Source: CAZLYF01 sp964586835
GTDB lineage: Bacteria; Bacillota; Clostridia; Christensenellales; Aristaeellaceae
Assembly: GCA_964586835.1 (NCBI GenBank)
Contig: CAZPIC010000028.1
Span: 1-31,143, forward strand
Direction of reading: 5' to 3'
Length of the DNA stretch: 31,143 bases
This document shows positions 7,982 through 15,522 of the stretch, piece by piece; the first letter of the stretch is position 1; each line of letters begins with the position of its first letter. The notes under the pieces are model-generated. The model was not told the DNA's origin. It did no database searches and worked only from the letters and a program-made list of their open reading frames with translations. A program made the position numbers and the translations under genes.

Positions 7982-9018
7982 CCGCCCCCTCCTGCCACCC
8001 CGGTGTCCGGATAGGACATGATATCCGCCGAATGGATGCTGATCCATACCGATTCACCAGGCTCATGGATGTGGATGCCGTCGTTCTTCTCGACAGCCTT
8101 GAACCGCAGTCCTTCAGCGTTGATGGTGTACTTGATGAAGAGCCCGTAGTATTCCCGGCTCTCGATGCTTCCCCGGGACCTCCATTCCCCGGAGATCGGA
8201 GGGGTGTTCAGCTGAACCCTCTCCAGCCGGATGTAATGGCGGTCTCCAAGGCGCAGCCGCTCCCCCATGGCTATCAGCGAAGCAACGACATCCTCGGGCA
8301 GGCGGTTGATGTCCCCAATGAAGTTGCAGACAAATTCAGTCTGAGAGTGGTTGTATACCTCGTTTGGCGTCCCGATCTGCTCGATCGCGCCGTGATTGAA
8401 GACCGCGATCCGGTCTGAGAGCGTCAAAGCCTCTTCCTGGTCATGGGTGACGTAAAGCGTAGTGATCCCGAAGTTCTTCTGCATCAGCTTCAGCTCGTTG
8501 CGCAACTGGACGCGCAGCTTCGCGTCCAGATTGGACAGGGGTTCGTCCAGGCAGATGATAGCCGGCTCGTTTACCAGAGCCCGCGCGATGGCGACGCGCT
8601 GCTGTTGGCCGCCGGAAAGCTCGGAAACAGCCCTTTTGAGCTGCTCTTCCTGAAGCTCGACCTTTTCAGCGATTGCACGCACCTTTTGATCCACTTCCGC
8701 CTTGGGCAGCTTTTTCACCTTCAGGCCAAAGGCGATGTTGTCCCGCACCGTCATCGTGGGAAACAGCGCATAGCTCTGAAACACGATGCCGATGTTCCGC
8801 TGCTCTACCGGTACACGGGTGATGTCTGCATCGCGTACGTAGACGCTTCCCGAAACGGGTTCCACAAACCCGGCGATCGTGCGGAGGGTTGTCGTCTTGC
8901 CACAGCCGGAGGGGCCGAGAAAAGTAAAGAATTCCCCTTCCCGAACATCCACGCTGATATTGTGGAGCGCGACGACTTCCCCGAAGCGAACCGTAATCCC
9001 CTCAAGTCGGACCATCAT
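7978..9018 (-). CDS. ABC importer ATP-binding subunit (FbpC/PotA type)
   Basis: This 346-residue ATPase powers the importer encoded by its neighbours. Walker A GPSGCGKTT (35-43), signature LSGGQQQRVAIARAL, Walker B IICLDEPLSNLDAKLR and H-loop YVTHDQEEA are all intact. After the nucleotide-binding domain (about 240 residues) comes a C-terminal TOBE-like beta region, typical of the FbpC/PotA/MalK class. Two adjacent ATG codons (9018, 9015) are possible starts; AGAGG lies about five bases before the first. Its stop overlaps the permease start by four bases, so translation is probably coupled. A 12 bp hairpin separates it from the binding-protein gene. Confidence 0.92.
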   Translation of the reverse strand: MMVRLEGITVRFGEVVALHNISVDVREGEFFTFLGPSGCGKTTTLRTIAGFVEPVSGSVYVRDADITRVPVEQRNIGIVFQSYALFPTMTVRDNIAFGLKVKKLPKAEVDQKVRAIAEKVELQEEQLKRAVSELSGGQQQRVAIARALVNEPAIICLDEPLSNLDAKLRVQLRNELKLMQKNFGITTLYVTHDQEEALTLSDRIAVFNHGAIEQIGTPNEVYNHSQTEFVCNFIGDINRLPEDVVASLIAMGERLRLGDRHYIRLERVQLNTPPISGEWRSRGSIESREYYGLFIKYTINAEGLRFKAVEKNDGIHIHEPGESVWISIHSADIMSYPDTGVAGGGG

Positions 9019-9057
9019 CCAAGCCTCTCTCGCTCACGCCTTCAGTCGCAGGGATTC

Positions 9058-9089
9058 GCATGGCGGGCCTTCATAAGGGCCCGCCATGC
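9058..9089 (-). other. Intercistronic hairpin after the binding-protein gene
   Basis: GCATGGCGGGCC (9058-9069) is the exact reverse complement of 9078-9089, giving a perfect 12 bp stem with an 8-base loop. It lies between the stop of the binding-protein gene and the ATPase start. No T-run follows on the minus strand, so it is unlikely to terminate. It resembles intercistronic stem-loops, such as those after malE, that protect upstream mRNA from 3' decay. Confidence 0.75.
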
Positions 9090-9107
9090 ATCGCGCCGTG
9101 CCTGCGT

Positions 9108-10310
9108 TTAGGAGGCTGGCTTAGTCAGTACAGCCCAGTTCAGGTTCTCCCAGTCCGGCTCCTCCACGGGGGCGCCCATATCCGCCCAGTAGAAGCCCAG
9201 GTTGGTCAGGATATTCGTCCACTGGCTGGAGTACGCAGCAACATAGTCGGCATAATTCATGCCAGCGCCGGGAATCTCCGACAGTGCGAAGTTCTTGAGC
9301 GTATAGATGGCGGGAATCCCTTCCGGATAGAGGATTTCAGCTGCCACCGTGCTGCAGGGATAGGAGTCAAACTCCTCCCCCCATTCCGCCTGGAACTCAG
9401 CAGACCCGAACCACTCGGCATACGCTTTGACCGTTTCAGTCTGCTCGGGCGTACGGCCGGCCTTGTCCAGGAGGCCAATGTATTCGGCAATGTAGTAGCT
9501 GCCGTCCTCTATATTCACAAGATCCCAGTTCTCGGGCTTGAGGGCCCCCAGAAGAGGCGTCTTTGAGTCTTCGGCAGCGGCATCGATCTTTCCATACAGC
9601 GAGGAGGAGTAGAATGTGGAAACCTGCACCTCTCCGCGGTTGAGTGGATCAAACCCGTAGCTGTCTCCGGTAAAGATCCCGTCAGCGCAGTACTTCCACA
9701 GCGTCTTCCACCCTTCCATGGACACACCGCCCGCTTCGGAGTCAGGGTTCACGAAGGGGTAAAGCATGGCAGAGTTGATGTTGGCATTGGTCGTTCCGCC
9801 GACCTTGCCCTGCCTGTACCATGTATAGCCACTGTCGACAATGTCGGCCCAGTGCTCAAATGCCAGCGGGACGCCGTTGGTGCCCAGCTCGTCCGTCCGA
9901 TAGAGCATCAGGACGTTTTGAATCACAAGCCCGTAGGCCTTTCCCTCATAGGCGTATTCGCCCACCTCTTCAGCCCAGGAAGGGGTCCAGTCCACCAGTT
10001 TCAGGTTTTCGTAAGTGCCGTTGACAACCTGGCTCCAGCGCGTCTCGTTTAAGCCAAAGAGGATATCCCCATCCTTGTTTTCATTGGCAGCCTGGATCGC
10101 CTGTACGTCGCCGGAAATCACGCTGTTGTCGTCGATGCTGATCCGAAATCCCGCCTCCGCGGCCTTTTGAATCAGCCAGGTGGTGCGCTCCGTCGAATTG
10201 GAGTTGGAGTAGATCCGGATGGTATAGTCAGAGCTGTCCGCACTCGCGCCAAAACGCGCCAGAGAAAGCAACAGTGTCAATGCCAGGATCATCACAATGG
10301 CCTTCTTCAT
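9108..10310 (-). CDS. ABC importer periplasmic-type substrate-binding protein (FbpA-like)
   Basis: The 400-residue exported binding protein captures the substrate for the FbpABC-type importer. A classical signal peptide (Lys-Lys, hydrophobic core 5-18) ends near GASA|DSS; no cysteine is present, so it is not a lipoprotein. The mature chain begins YTIRIYSNSNS and contains GDILFGLNETRWSQ and GKAYGLVIQNVLMLYR. These resemble the iron, thiamine and aminoethylphosphonate class of extracellular solute-binding proteins. A fused permease and PotA-like ATPase agree with that class, but the ligand cannot be assigned; I do not see the adjacent tyrosine pair typical of transferrin-like iron sites. The ATG at 10310 has GGAGGGACA upstream. 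The promoter is at 10377-10405. Confidence 0.88.
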   Translation of the reverse strand: MKKAIVMILALTLLLSLARFGASADSSDYTIRIYSNSNSTERTTWLIQKAAEAGFRISIDDNSVISGDVQAIQAANENKDGDILFGLNETRWSQVVNGTYENLKLVDWTPSWAEEVGEYAYEGKAYGLVIQNVLMLYRTDELGTNGVPLAFEHWADIVDSGYTWYRQGKVGGTTNANINSAMLYPFVNPDSEAGGVSMEGWKTLWKYCADGIFTGDSYGFDPLNRGEVQVSTFYSSSLYGKIDAAAEDSKTPLLGALKPENWDLVNIEDGSYYIAEYIGLLDKAGRTPEQTETVKAYAEWFGSAEFQAEWGEEFDSYPCSTVAAEILYPEGIPAIYTLKNFALSEIPGAGMNYADYVAAYSSQWTNILTNLGFYWADMGAPVEEPDWENLNWAVLTKPAS

Positions 10311-10376
10311 GATTGTCCCTCCTGATTTGTCGCTACGACGGGCATAACAAGCTCGTCTGGCTCTTTAGATAAACCA

Positions 10377-10405
10377 ATTCTATCACGGCATCTGCCTGGG
10401 GACAA
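10377..10405 (-). promoter_or_regulatory. Promoter of the FbpABC-type operon
   Basis: On the minus strand TTGTCC (10405-10400) and TAGAAT (10382-10377) are 17 bases apart, about 65 bases before the binding-protein start. The leader is too short for a T-box or other large riboswitch, and none is visible. Confidence 0.7.
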
Positions 10406-10445
10406 GACTCCTGACCGTTTGCCCTGCCCGGGTGGCGCGCCCGGA

Positions 10446-10474
10446 TTGACAGGAAAGTTTTCCAAAGATAAAGT
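10446..10474 (+). promoter_or_regulatory. Promoter of the phosphoglucomutase gene
   Basis: TTGACA (10446-10451) and TAAAGT (10469-10474) are separated by 17 bases. It diverges from the importer promoter at 10377-10405; the two -35 boxes are about 40 bases apart. Confidence 0.75.
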
Positions 10475-10562
10475 GAAGCCCTTCAAAGAGGGCATGCATC
10501 GTCCTTGGAGTCCCTTGTTTGTGACATCCCGGGCAGCATCATAACGGAGAGGCGGGCATGAG

Positions 10563-12242
10563 ATGAGCAGACCGGCAGACGAGAACGAGCTTTTAAAGCA
10601 GTGGCTACGGCATCCCGGCATGCCCGAAGATCTCAGAGAAGACCTGGAGGTCCTTCGTGGGAACCCGCAGGAGGTCGCCGACCGCTTTAAAGGGAACCTT
10701 GTCTTTGGAACAGGCGGCCTACGCGGGCTGATGGGGGCGGGCCCCACAAGGATGAACGTGTACACCGTCGCGCAGGCTACTGCCGGCCTCGCAGCCCTTC
10801 TGAAGCAGCGGAACGCCTCTCCCTCCTGCGCGGTGGCCTATGATACCCGCCAACACAGCGCCCTGTTTGCACAGATCGCTGCCAGCCTCCTTGCGAACAG
10901 AGGGATCCACGTCCACCTGTTTCAAGAACCCGTTCCCACCCCCATGCTCAGCTATGCCGTCAGGCACCTGCGCTGCGATGGGGGGCTGGTTATCACAGCC
11001 AGTCACAATCCCGCCGGGTATAACGGTTACAAGGTTTATGAAAAAGACGGCTGTCAGATCGGCATCGAAACTGCAGCCCTGCTCTCCTCTCTGATCGCCA
11101 TGGAACCCGGCCTGCCGGACCTGCCCATGAAACAAGCCGAGGAAGCGTCAGAATGGATCCTCCCCGTGGCGCGGGAAGTATTCGCATCCTATGAAGAAGC
11201 GGTGCTCAGGCAGAGTGTCCTGCCACCGGCGCATCCCCTTCATGTGGTCTATTCGCCCCTTCATGGCACAGGTGGCGGGCCTGTGGGGCGCGTGTTGGGC
11301 AGGGTGCCCCAGATAAAACTGACGTTCGTCCCGGAACAATCTGAGCCTGACGGTCGCTTTCCCACCTGCCCGAAGCCCAACCCGGAACTCCCGGAAGCGA
11401 TGTCGCTTGCTGCCTCCCTTACCCTGGCGGAGGGAGCAGACCTGTGCCTTGTGACCGACCCAGACTGTGACCGGGTGGGCGTGGGCGTCCGCTGCGCGAA
11501 GGGCATCCGTCTGCTGAGCGGCAACGAAGTCGGCATCCTTCTCCTTCACTTCCTCTGTGACAGCCTGGCGACTCAGAAAAGGATGCCCGCACGCCCTGTT
11601 GCGGTCAAGACCCTTGTCACAGCGCCACAGGCTTCCGCCATCGCAAAAGACTACGGCGTCGAGCTGCGCGACACGCTGCCCGGTTTCAAATTCATTGGCG
11701 CCGAGATCGCGCGCCTTGAAGAAGAAGGCGGTGAGAGCCGCTTCCTGTTTGGCTTTGAGGAAAGCGCCGGCTATCTTGCAGGAACCTATGTGCGTGACAA
11801 AGACGCTGTCTGCGCCTGCCTGCTGATCTGCGAGCTGGCCTCCGCCTACCTGGCAAAGGGGATGACGCTGTCGGATGCCCTTTCTTCCCTGGATCAGCGC
11901 TACGGGCATCACGTAAGCCGCCTGGTCAGCATCCATCTGGAAGGACCAGGTGCCTTGGAAAAAATGAAGCGCGCCATGGACACCCTGCGCTCCGCGACCA
12001 GGCTGGGGCCGTTTCAGGCCCTCAAAAAAACAGACTACCTTGCTTCGGACACCGGGTTTCCTGCGGCAGATATCCTCAGATTTGACCTCGAATCGACTGG
12101 ATGTGTCATCATACGCCCCTCGGGGACGGAACCACAGATCAAAGCTTACCTGAACGTGGCAGGGCATTCCCAGTCGAAGGCCGCCGCTCTCCTCGCTGGC
12201 TTTGAGCGGGCTTTCAGGCAGACGGTCGCCAGCTCCGTATAA
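10563..12242 (+). CDS. pgcA: Alpha-phosphoglucomutase / phosphomannomutase
   Basis: A 559-residue alpha-D-phosphohexomutase interconverts glucose-1-phosphate and glucose-6-phosphate (or the mannose pair), linking glycogen breakdown and nucleotide-sugar synthesis to glycolysis. The phosphoserine loop TASHNP places Ser147 at the catalytic position. The magnesium site DPDCDR has Asp299, Asp301 and Asp303. FGFEESAGY and the C-terminal phosphate-binding RPSGTEPQIKAY are intact. Length and the GTGGLRG N-terminal motif match the PgcA/PGM2-like group rather than the about 450-residue GlmM/ManB group. The ATG at 10563 was chosen because an overlapping ATG at 10558 is out of frame and stops at once; GGAGAGG is upstream. 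No terminator is visible after the stop; the T-box transcription unit begins about 70 bases downstream. Glycogen phosphorylase (24529) makes its likely substrate. Confidence 0.92.
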   Translation: MSRPADENELLKQWLRHPGMPEDLREDLEVLRGNPQEVADRFKGNLVFGTGGLRGLMGAGPTRMNVYTVAQATAGLAALLKQRNASPSCAVAYDTRQHSALFAQIAASLLANRGIHVHLFQEPVPTPMLSYAVRHLRCDGGLVITASHNPAGYNGYKVYEKDGCQIGIETAALLSSLIAMEPGLPDLPMKQAEEASEWILPVAREVFASYEEAVLRQSVLPPAHPLHVVYSPLHGTGGGPVGRVLGRVPQIKLTFVPEQSEPDGRFPTCPKPNPELPEAMSLAASLTLAEGADLCLVTDPDCDRVGVGVRCAKGIRLLSGNEVGILLLHFLCDSLATQKRMPARPVAVKTLVTAPQASAIAKDYGVELRDTLPGFKFIGAEIARLEEEGGESRFLFGFEESAGYLAGTYVRDKDAVCACLLICELASAYLAKGMTLSDALSSLDQRYGHHVSRLVSIHLEGPGALEKMKRAMDTLRSATRLGPFQALKKTDYLASDTGFPAADILRFDLESTGCVIIRPSGTEPQIKAYLNVAGHSQSKAAALLAGFERAFRQTVASSV

Positions 12243-12314
12243 CACAGGCGCATCCCCGAAAAGACTATTTCTGTACAATTCCTGTTTTTCCGCTTTCATT
12301 CCAGCTTTGTGGGC

Positions 12315-12343
12315 TTGCGGGGAACCCACGCTGGGGATAGTAT
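12315..12343 (+). promoter_or_regulatory. Candidate promoter of the first T-box operon
   Basis: TTGCGG (12315-12320) and TAGTAT (12338-12343) are 17 bases apart, just before Stem I of the T-box leader. Both boxes are imperfect, but the spacing and position match the clear promoter of the second T-box operon. Confidence 0.55.
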
Positions 12344-12349
12344 AGGTGC

Positions 12350-12606
12350 GTCCAAAGGCGATGACCGGGAACAGGTAGCCGGCCAGATCCCCTTCAAGAG
12401 AGCTTCCGGGTGCTGCGAGGAAGCAGGGGGTGGGACGGTGAGTACATCCCGATAGCCGCAGGCTGAAATTCACAGTAGGCTGAGCCGGAGGCCCACCGTT
12501 ACAGGGGCAGGCAATGATGGTTGCCGGGGAGGCCGGCCGCAAGCCGGCGAATAGAGGTGGTACCGCGGAACGTTCGCCCTCTGCACAGGCAGGGGGCGTT
12601 TTGTTC
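12350..12606 (+). promoter_or_regulatory. T-box leader, predicted tyrosine specifier (UAC)
   Basis: This is a tRNA-sensing transcription attenuator. In Stem I, CGGGA (12366-12370) pairs with TCCCG (12447-12451) below the specifier loop, and GCCG (12378-12381) with CGGT (12436-12439) above it. The 3' side of that loop reads TGAG-TAC-A, so the codon is UAC at 12443-12445, followed by a purine as usual. AGAGAG (12397-12402) and a GGTGCTGCGAGG distal loop (12409-12420) mark the top of Stem I. CCGTTA is at 12496-12501 and a GCCGGC stem III precedes the T-box. The antiterminator forms from AGAGG (12553-12557) with CCTCT (12578-12582), the UGGUACC bulge (12558-12564), and GCGG (12565-12568) with TCGC (12574-12577). 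It excludes the terminator at 12575-12605. Uncharged tRNA-Tyr should therefore turn on the importer downstream. The T-box identity is very firm; the codon reading is from hand folding. Confidence 0.9.
12575..12605 (+). terminator. Terminator of the first T-box leader
   Basis: CGCCCTCTGC (12575-12584) pairs with GCAGGGGGCG (12589-12598) around an ACAG loop, followed by TTTTGTT. Its 5' arm overlaps the bases used by the antiterminator (12574-12582), so the two folds exclude each other. Confidence 0.88.
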
Positions 12607-12644
12607 AAAAGGGCAACAAGCCCTGTGGGAAAGGAGAATTCAAC

Positions 12645-13619
12645 ATGTGGAACGCACGCAAGGCCTTACCTCTGTTTCTGATCCTTGTGCTCTCAGTTTC
12701 TGCGTTCGCGCCAGCGATCGCCGACAGCGAAAAACCCCTCATCGGCATCATCCAGATCATAGAACACCCGGCGCTGGATGCTGCGCGCGAGGGCTTCATC
12801 GCGGCTCTTCAGGAAAACGGCCTCAGAGATGGGGAGAATCTGACCCTTGACTACCGCAACGCCCAGGGCAGCGGGGACATCCTCTCCAGCATCGCAGATC
12901 ACTTCATCTCCGAAGGGACTGACCTGGTGCTGGCCATCGCGACGAAGTCGGCACAGGTCATGATGGGAAAAACCGAGACAATCCCAATCCTCGGTACGGC
13001 CGTGACGGACTACGTGGAAGCTGGGCTGGCCAAGGACAACAACGAACCTGGGTTCAACGTATCCGGGACCACGGACATGAACCCTATTGAGGAACAAATC
13101 CATCTGCTGCAGAAGATGGCTCCCCAGGCAAGGAAGGTCGGTCTTCTGTACGATGCCAGTGAGGACAATTCCGTGCTGCAGGCCCGGATCGCCAGGGAGC
13201 TCATCGAAAAAGCCGGCATGGCGTACACAGAAATCACCGTGACCAGCTCCAACGACGTTCAGCAGGCAGCCCAGAGCATCGTCGGCGACTGCGACGTCCT
13301 CTATATCCCTACAGACAACACCTTGGCCTCTGCCATATCCATCGTGGGCGAGGTCGCCATGGCTGCGAAGGTGCCTGTGATTTGTGGAGAGAACAACATG
13401 GTCTTCGGCGGCGGCACAGCAGCCCTGGGCATCAACTACTACAACCTGGGCTTCCAGACGGGCCTGATGGCCCTGGATGTCCTCGCCGGAGCGGACGTAT
13501 CCAAGATGCCCATCCAGGCCCAGACTGATTTTGAGTATCTGATCAACAAAACTTTCTGCGATGCCATCGGCCTTTCGATCCCGGAGGAGCTTCAGCCCTT
13601 CGCGGTGGAAGTCGAATAA
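12645..13619 (+). CDS. Aromatic amino acid ABC importer, substrate-binding protein (TrpX family; predicted tyrosine)
   Basis: The 324-residue exported protein belongs to the TrpX/ABC_sub_bind (PF04392) family, whose characterised members bind tryptophan or tyrosine. Its signal peptide ends near AIA|DSEK with no lipobox cysteine. The mature chain starts PLIGIIQIIEHPALDAAREGF, the characteristic first strand and helix. It continues with LTLDYRNAQG, LVLAIATKSAQ and VLYIPTDNTLASA, a type-1 periplasmic-binding fold with two lobes. It follows a T-box whose specifier reads UAC, hence the tyrosine prediction; ligand assignment rests on that regulation, not on binding-site residues. The ATG at 12645 has AAAGGAG eight bases upstream, 40 bases after the leader terminator. 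A 12 bp hairpin separates it from the permease gene. The second copy (21723) has the same length but a clearly diverged sequence. Confidence 0.88.
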   Translation: MWNARKALPLFLILVLSVSAFAPAIADSEKPLIGIIQIIEHPALDAAREGFIAALQENGLRDGENLTLDYRNAQGSGDILSSIADHFISEGTDLVLAIATKSAQVMMGKTETIPILGTAVTDYVEAGLAKDNNEPGFNVSGTTDMNPIEEQIHLLQKMAPQARKVGLLYDASEDNSVLQARIARELIEKAGMAYTEITVTSSNDVQQAAQSIVGDCDVLYIPTDNTLASAISIVGEVAMAAKVPVICGENNMVFGGGTAALGINYYNLGFQTGLMALDVLAGADVSKMPIQAQTDFEYLINKTFCDAIGLSIPEELQPFAVEVE

Positions 13620-13633
13620 GGCGAACAATAAAC

Positions 13634-13673
13634 CCCACACGCCGGTCGCGCTGGAAGCCGGCCGGCGTGTGGG
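13634..13673 (+). other. Intercistronic hairpin after the first TrpX-type gene
   Basis: CCCACACGCCGG (13634-13645) is the exact reverse complement of 13662-13673, a perfect 12 bp stem with a 16-base loop. It lies 15 bases after the stop codon, and no T-run follows. As with the hairpins at 9058 and 22709, a role in protecting or processing the binding-protein mRNA is likelier than full termination. Confidence 0.72.
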
Positions 13674-13710
13674 ATGGAAAGCCCGGGCATTTTGACCGGT
13701 GAGGAGAACG

Positions 13711-14631
13711 ATGCAGCAAGTACTCTTGGGCGCTCTTTCCCTGGGCCTTTTGTGGTCCGTGATGACCATCGGCGTCTATATCACCTATCGCGTGCTCTCC
13801 GTGGCGGACCTGTCGGTGGAAGGGTCCATCACGCTGGGCGCGGCCGTCGCGGCGCGGGTCATCTATGATGGAGGCAACCCCTTTGCAGGGACAGCCCTCG
13901 CATTGGTTGCGGGGCTGGGGGCCGGCCTTATCACGGGCCTCCTGCACACCAAACTGAAGATCCCAAGCCTGCTCTCCGGTATCCTGACGATGATCGCGCT
14001 GTTCTCGGTCAACCTACGCATCATGGGCAAGGCCAACATTCCTCTGCTGCGGATGGATACGGTGTTCAGTCCGGTGACAGCGTGGACAGGCCTTGATAAG
14101 ACAGGATCCGTCGCTGTGGCGGGTGCGCTGTGCGCCCTCCTTCTCGTCTGCCTCCTGTACTGGTTTTTCGGCACGGAGATCGGCAGCGCCATCCGCGCAA
14201 CAGGCAACAACCCACACATGGTCCGCGCCCAGGGAATCCATACGGACACCACCATCATCCTGGGCCTCATGCTAAGCAACGGCCTTGTGTCCCTGGGAGG
14301 CGCGCTGATCTGTCAGTCGCAGAACTACGCGGATCTGCAGATGGGCACGGGCTCCATCGTCATCGGATTAGCCTCGCTGATCATCGGGGAAGTGCTGTTT
14401 GGGAAGCGCAATTTTTTCATCCGCCTGCTGTCGCTCGTCATGGGCGCGGTGACGTACAGGATCATCATCGCGCTGGTCCTTAAGATGGGGATGGCCTCTG
14501 AAGACCTGAAGCTGTTCACAGCGCTCACGGTGGCCTTCGCCCTTTCGCTTCCGCGCTTCAGCGAACTGAAGGACGTTCTGCGCCGCTCAGTCAGAGGGGG
14601 TGACAAAGCATGCTGCGCCTCACGCACGTGA
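13711..14631 (+). CDS. Aromatic amino acid ABC importer, permease (TrpY family)
   Basis: A 306-residue integral membrane permease of the branched-chain-type ABC fold, specific to the TrpXYZ group, forms the channel for the predicted tyrosine importer. About eight or nine hydrophobic segments cover most of its length. Family features include YITYRVLSVADLSVEGSITLG near the N-terminus, KIPSLLSGILTMIALFSVNLRIMG in the middle, and GTEIGSAIRATGNNPHMVRAQGI on the cytoplasmic loop that contacts the ATPase. I chose the ATG at 13711, three to four bases after GAGGAGA, over the GTG at 13699, which would place that site inside the gene. It overlaps the ATPase start by 22 bases. It is paralogous to the permease at 22761. 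Confidence 0.9.
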   Translation: MQQVLLGALSLGLLWSVMTIGVYITYRVLSVADLSVEGSITLGAAVAARVIYDGGNPFAGTALALVAGLGAGLITGLLHTKLKIPSLLSGILTMIALFSVNLRIMGKANIPLLRMDTVFSPVTAWTGLDKTGSVAVAGALCALLLVCLLYWFFGTEIGSAIRATGNNPHMVRAQGIHTDTTIILGLMLSNGLVSLGGALICQSQNYADLQMGTGSIVIGLASLIIGEVLFGKRNFFIRLLSLVMGAVTYRIIIALVLKMGMASEDLKLFTALTVAFALSLPRFSELKDVLRRSVRGGDKACCASRT

Positions 14632-15404
14632 CGAAGGTCTTCAACCGCGGCACCATCAACGAAAGGCTTGCCCTTGAAGACCTGAGCCTGACGCTCGAAG
14701 AAGGGGACTTCGTCTCCGTCATCGGCGGCAACGGCGCAGGCAAGTCAACGCTTCTCAACTGTGTAGCCGGCGTCTACCCACCGGATTCAGGGTCCATTGC
14801 CATCGACGGCGTCGACCTGACGCGCTTGCCGGAATACAAACGCGCACGGTACCTGGGTCGCGTTTTTCAGGACCCCATGATGGGAACAGCTGCGGATATG
14901 GAAATCCAGGAGAACCTGGCCCTGGCTTTCCGCCGCGGGAGACGAAGGTCGCTTAGGTGGGGGATCACCAGCGAGGAAAAAGAAGAATACCATCGGCTGC
15001 TGCAAACGCTTGAACTGGGCCTTGAAGACCGCATGACCGTGAAGGTTGGCCTGCTGTCGGGAGGGCAGCGCCAAGCCCTGACCCTATTGATGGCCACGCT
15101 GCGTGCCCCGCACTTGCTGCTTCTTGACGAACATAGCGCAGCGCTTGATCCCAAGACTGCAAAAAAGGTCATGGCGCTCAGCGAGCGCTTCATTCTGGAG
15201 GGCGGCCTGACCACGATGATGGTGACGCACAACATGCGCGACGCCATCCGTTACGGAAACCGTCTGATTATGATGTCCGGAGGTTCCATCATCCTCGATG
15301 TATCGGGGGATGCAAAGCGCAGGCTGACCGTAGAGGACCTGCTGAACATGTTTGAAAAGGCAAGCGGGGGCGACACCGTCAACGACCGCATGCTGCTGGG
15401 ATGA
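14610..15404 (+). CDS. Aromatic amino acid ABC importer, ATPase (TrpZ family)
   Basis: This 264-residue ATPase energises the predicted tyrosine importer. It has Walker A GGNGAGKS (39-46), the signature LSGGQRQAL, Walker B LLLLDEHSAALDPKT and H-loop VTHNM. The Walker B ending DEHSAALDP, where most ABC proteins have DEPT/S, is shared with the second copy (DEHTAALDP), so it seems to be a trait of this group. GRVFQDPMMGTAADMEIQENL is the Q-loop region. The ATG at 14610 follows GAGGGGGTGACAAAG inside the end of the permease gene, so translation is probably coupled. No clear terminator follows; the next promoter starts about 54 bases after the stop. Confidence 0.92.
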   Translation: MLRLTHVTKVFNRGTINERLALEDLSLTLEEGDFVSVIGGNGAGKSTLLNCVAGVYPPDSGSIAIDGVDLTRLPEYKRARYLGRVFQDPMMGTAADMEIQENLALAFRRGRRRSLRWGITSEEKEEYHRLLQTLELGLEDRMTVKVGLLSGGQRQALTLLMATLRAPHLLLLDEHSAALDPKTAKKVMALSERFILEGGLTTMMVTHNMRDAIRYGNRLIMMSGGSIILDVSGDAKRRLTVEDLLNMFEKASGGDTVNDRMLLG

Positions 15405-15457
15405 GGGGGAGGCCGGCTGACGCGTCCCCCATCGCCTCTGTGGAGCACGCAGGTCGT

Positions 15458-15486
15458 TTGACCCGAGCCTGACCCTGCACTATAAT
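15458..15486 (+). promoter_or_regulatory. Promoter of the polysaccharide deacetylase gene
   Basis: TTGACC (15458-15463) and a perfect TATAAT (15481-15486) are 17 bases apart, placing the transcript start about 30 bases before the ATG at 15523. Confidence 0.85.
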
Positions 15487-15522
15487 CCTGGAGGATCAGA
15501 AGGGGCGAAAGGGGAGCACGGC

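Noticed and set aside
11148..12608. Minus-strand ORF of 486 codons across pgcA and the T-box
   Set aside because: It runs antisense through phosphoglucomutase and a structured regulatory RNA; high GC content creates such open frames.
12693..13769. Minus-strand ORF of 358 codons opposite the first TrpX-type gene
   Set aside because: It is a shadow of a well-supported gene; the translation is rich in His, Asp and Arg and matches no family I know.
15406..15431. GGGGGA/TCCCCC inverted repeat after the first TrpZ-type gene as a terminator
   Set aside because: The stem is only six pairs with a long loop, and no T-run follows.
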